A DNA stretch of 64,000 nucleotides from assembly GCA_900404475.1 (NCBI GenBank), contig OUQQ01000014.1, forward strand, positions 18,756 to 82,755, written 5' to 3'. This DNA is from Spongospora subterranea. Its lineage: Eukaryota; Endomyxa; Phytomyxea; Plasmodiophorida; Plasmodiophoridae. The translations under genes and the position numbers were made by a program. Positions 61,017 to 64,000 of this stretch are shown one piece after another. The notes beneath the pieces are model-generated. The model did no database searches and was not told the origin of the DNA. It saw only the letters and a list, made by a program, of their open reading frames with translations. Every line of letters begins with the position of its first letter. Within the stretch, counting starts at the first letter, position 1.

Positions 61017-62605
61017 CCCCGAAAGGGTTATCTGATTGCCAGAACGACCGACCGACACGACCTGGTTTTCGATACCGATCCACTGATCGCCTGTCCTGGT
61101 GTAATGTAAGGTGCTGTCCGTGGGCGCAGCCCATTTGCTCAAGATGGCAAATCTGAAACAGTCGCCCAATGCATGCTAAGACGGTGTCTGTAAATTCGCT
61201 TTTACACAAAATCAGATGTCGGTATGGTATGGTGTACAAAGGTTCGCGGGTTCTTTTGGGTCGGGTAATCATGTGTACTACCAGGTTTTCCCTACTTCCG
61301 CCTGGCCGCTACAAGTAGCTTGGGTATCCGATGAAGGAACCTTTAGACCAGCAAATCAGATGTCGACAACCTGTCTGTCATTCATGGACAAGGCAATTTG
61401 CACTGTACTGACTCATGCAGTTCTGATGTGTTGGATGAAAGCGATTGTTAAGCTTGTTGTTTGTTCTGCAGATGGCGTTAAGCAGAAGCCGTATTCACTA
61501 AATCTTGTATCACAATGGGAGTGAAGTTAAACTGTGTATTGTTTTGCAGTCCGAGTATTGGTTTGCAAATGTCGATGATGCAGATTTTTATCATCACTCT
61601 GATGCTGAACGGATAAACGGTCTAATTGATCCTCGTATGCATTTTGAGACAGAAAACGGCGGACGATTTCAATGATCGTTTGAGCGCAAACTGCCGTTGA
61701 CAGAGAGCCGACTTACCCGTTGGTGCTTCTGGTCTGCCGATCTACAAATGGATTTTTCCGGAAGTCAAATGCAGTACCTTTACGTCCACATATTCAAAGT
61801 TTGAAAAAACACAGTGGCTACCTCGGCATGGAGGCCCGACATGGACTTGAAACGAGAGGTGAACAGAAAAGCAATAGCAATAGGCTTGAGAATGGAGCTT
61901 CGAGTACTTATTGTTGGATCGCCATGCAAGACGTTAACAAAGAAGATTCACGCAATGATTCCGTTGCGCCAACATTTCCGAGTGCATCTGCTTTTGTTCT
62001 TTCATAATGACCTCGTCAACTTGTGAATCTGTGAATCTTACTGTATGCTTTTTTTTCATCAATCAATCCTGGGCCTAGCAAGGGGAGATCCAAGGCAGCA
62101 AATGTTTTTTGGACTAAAATCACGGTTTACGACCATGCATTGGAACTGTTCAGTAGCGATATCGACCCCCTTGTGAAAACGGTGTCGCCGAATTAAAAAG
62201 TATTACTGTTCCAGATAAACTTCACGAACAACAAATCCCACATTCTATTTTAAAGCGGTCGAAATAAATTTCCTCCTGAACGGCGAATATGCCCATTTGG
62301 GACAACCAGAGTCAGATATTGACTGGCGCAATAATCGGTCCGGTAATTGACCGGGCACACATCAGTCGGCGTTTGGGACCCATCTACGTCAATTCATCGT
62401 TTTCGAGCATCAAGTAACTGTCAGACTCAGCGAACTCTTCTATGAATCTCCAGAAATTCAGTTTAAAACCCGTTGTAGGAGGGCAACTTTTCTTCCAGCA
62501 GCGCTTGTATTGATTTGGGTCTAGGAGGTTGATAGGATTCATGCGAAGACTGTGATTAGATGTGATGATGGAATAACATTGATTTTGTGATTAAGTTCTG
62601 AATAG
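61017..62605 (+). other. unresolved region with probable multi-exon gene
   Basis: Plus-strand exon-like pieces occur: 61216 onward ('MSVWYGVQRFAGSFGSGN'), joining at a GTATCA donor near 61508 to 'SEYWFANVDDADFYHH' after an acceptor at about 61551. Later come 'ADLPVGASGLPIYKW' or the overlapping 'RWCFWSADLQMDFS' at about 61720, and a basic segment ending near 62026. Frames could not be joined throughout and no domain is recognised. The first exon of ATG101 should also lie before 62606. Confidence 0.35.
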
Positions 62606-63206
62606 CGTTGCTATATAGCGTTGGTCCACACTATCTTGTTCAACCGAGCATTGGGATCAATACGTGCCAGGGATATGGAATGCCATGGACTCCATATACA
62701 GTATAGCGCCATTGATGACCAGAAGATGATCGATGATATTGATAGCAAGATTGACCAATTCTATCAGAGCTTAACCAAAAATGGTGGCGCAGTGGTAAAG
62801 CCCATTTCTGCAAAATTTGTCAATCGATTTTAACGAATCCAGGTTACTTTGGCGTTCTATGAAAAACAATTTTCAAAAACGTTGTTCCTTACTACGAAAG
62901 AAGAGAAAGTCTTTTGGGAGATGTGGTCGATACCAATCACAATCAAACAGTTAATTTCAAGCGTTAGTTATTCAGTTTTTTATATTGTCGCTTCTGACTA
63001 ATATTATTGATCAGGATATATCGGCAGAGTCTCGACGTTGGAGAAACGCAGAGCTCACTTCAAAAAACATCGAAAGCGTCCTTCGTGATGCATTGATGAG
63101 TATCATAGAATTGGTCAATGAGAGGCATGATCATCTTCCGCCGATTCAATCCCCTGTCTACCCGTATGAGGTTCGCCAAAAAGCCCATCAAAAGCATTTT
63201 TTCTAA
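62606..63206 (+). CDS. ATG101: autophagy protein ATG101, first exon not placed
   Basis: Exons 62606-62794, 62843-62962 and 63015-63206 are supported. 'ALVHTILFNRALGSIRARD' matches the HORMA-domain start of ATG101 (LLHTILFHRALG..RP+D). 'DDIDSKIDQF', 'VTLAFYEKQF', 'EKVFWEMWSIPITIKQ', 'IIELVNERHDHLPPI' and the C-terminal 'YPYEV' complete the family. ATG101 stabilises ATG13 in the ULK-type autophagy initiation complex. An upstream exon supplying Met and about 15 residues must exist before the acceptor at 62605; a candidate ATG at 62451 ('MNLQKFSLKPVV') could not be joined convincingly. Confidence 0.85.
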
Positions 63207-64000
63207 CCCAGATGCAGTTTTCGTTTAATCTATCAAGATCCAACGACTTTTGGCCCGTTTCCTGGAAGCGAATGTTGCAATACGGCCCACCCAAGTTTTC
63301 TTAACCAGATGAAGATCATCCTACCTGTTGTACCATAAACCATTGCACAACTGGGGTGGAAATGGTATTTGTTTTTTACCGAGTTATCATGTTGGTGACA
63401 GGATAATATCAGATTTCACGACAGCTTTTGCCTTTGAATCAGATCGTGAATATCGAAAATCAGAATCAATAGGATTCAAACGTAAGGTCAAAATAATCAA
63501 ACGATGAAAGGGGTACCAACACTATACTAGAAACTTCTTCAGTTAAAAATGGTGGGTTCACTATATAAATTAGACATGAATGTAGTACCAGAGTTAAACT
63601 TCTCCGCCATCGTTCCTGGGGGTGACGTAACCCGTTCGACAAACCGATTGTTTTCAGCCTGGGCGCCGACCGACTCCAAATTTTGCCAACGACGGCATCC
63701 GACTGCTACATATATTCGGGCAATGCATCGGAAGTACGCGGCGATTTCGTTGCCGTTTTGGTCGAAAGCCTTCACAGCAAACAGACAAATTTGATCACTC
63801 AACAAATATCGAATATACACCCTGGCCTTCTTAGAACACACAATATTGTGATCTCGCGTCAACGGCAGCCAGACTCGACATCTGAACCCATGCATTTGAC
63901 ACGCTCTTAAGGTGGTAACGATAATGCAGTCAAATGACTCTGATGGGGTTACAATATCATCTGATTATGATGGACCGGTAACGATAATGTAGTCAAATGA
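63207..64000. other. right end, unresolved; direct repeat at window edge
   Basis: Overlapping frames on both strands between 63539 and 63910 cannot be ranked. A 24 bp direct repeat ('ggtaacgataatg.agtcaaa' core) sits at 63914-63937 and 63977-64000 with one mismatch and may continue beyond the window. Confidence 0.4.

Noticed and set aside
63539..63910. Competing frames on both strands at the right end
   Set aside because: Neither shows a domain or resolvable exons within the window, so no gene is called.

Overview
The window is nuclear DNA of a eukaryote with a compact, intron-dense genome. I rebuilt about 100 spliceosomal introns by matching reading frame, GT..AG sites and protein family across each junction. 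Nearly all are 43-70 bp, most are 46-57 bp, and a few show a TACTAAC-like branch site. The cilium/centriole genes (an LRRCC1/VFL1-like protein, DNAAF11/LRRC6 and a TPH-like coiled-coil protein) point to a flagellated cell. Together with coilin, ATG101, METTL9 and syntaxin 18 they suggest a protist with flagellated stages. A zoosporic rhizarian such as a phytomyxid would fit, but this is inference; the sequence alone does not name the organism.

Layout, left to right. 1-7.3 kb: the end of an ARM-repeat gene, the LRR/coiled-coil gene, coilin and a small ORF. 7.6-12.4 kb: a PH-FYVE-DH-PH-FYVE-FYVE protein and CDC45. 12.4-16.5 kb: sparse DNA with a hairpin, a Josephin deubiquitinase and a dead hAT fragment. 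16.5-24.2 kb: NADPH-P450 reductase, mitoferrin, two unidentified ORFs, a Harbinger fragment and a METTL9 homologue. 24.5-33.1 kb: a zinc-finger/EF-hand-like protein, DDX51 helicase and the 19-exon glucosidase II alpha subunit. 33-36.4 kb: direct repeats, tRNA-His, a small unknown gene 15 bp upstream of UDP-glucose 4-epimerase. 36.4-42.1 kb: Ty3/gypsy debris, two large inverted repeats, an RS-rich gene and DNAAF11. 42.2-50.2 kb: a PHD/ePHD gene with a decayed partial copy, MED8, and a 24-exon SERCA-type calcium ATPase. 51-64 kb: a UBE2D-type E2, an Exo84-like exocyst subunit, an unknown gene, syntaxin 18, the TPH-like coiled-coil gene, CSDE1/UNR with an overlapping upstream ORF, LSM8 and ATG101.

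Functionally this is mostly housekeeping: ER and secretory functions (SERCA, glucosidase II, syntaxin 18, Exo84, P450 reductase), RNA metabolism (coilin, LSM8, DDX51, RS protein, CSDE1), replication and transcription (CDC45, MED8, PHD/ePHD), and flagellar assembly. The genes do not form an operon-like system. I found no clear new biological system. The best candidates for novelty are the multi-FYVE exchange-factor architecture, the near-abutting gene pair at 34.6-36.4 kb, and the inverted-repeat elements. All exon borders are predictions read from sequence, without transcript evidence.
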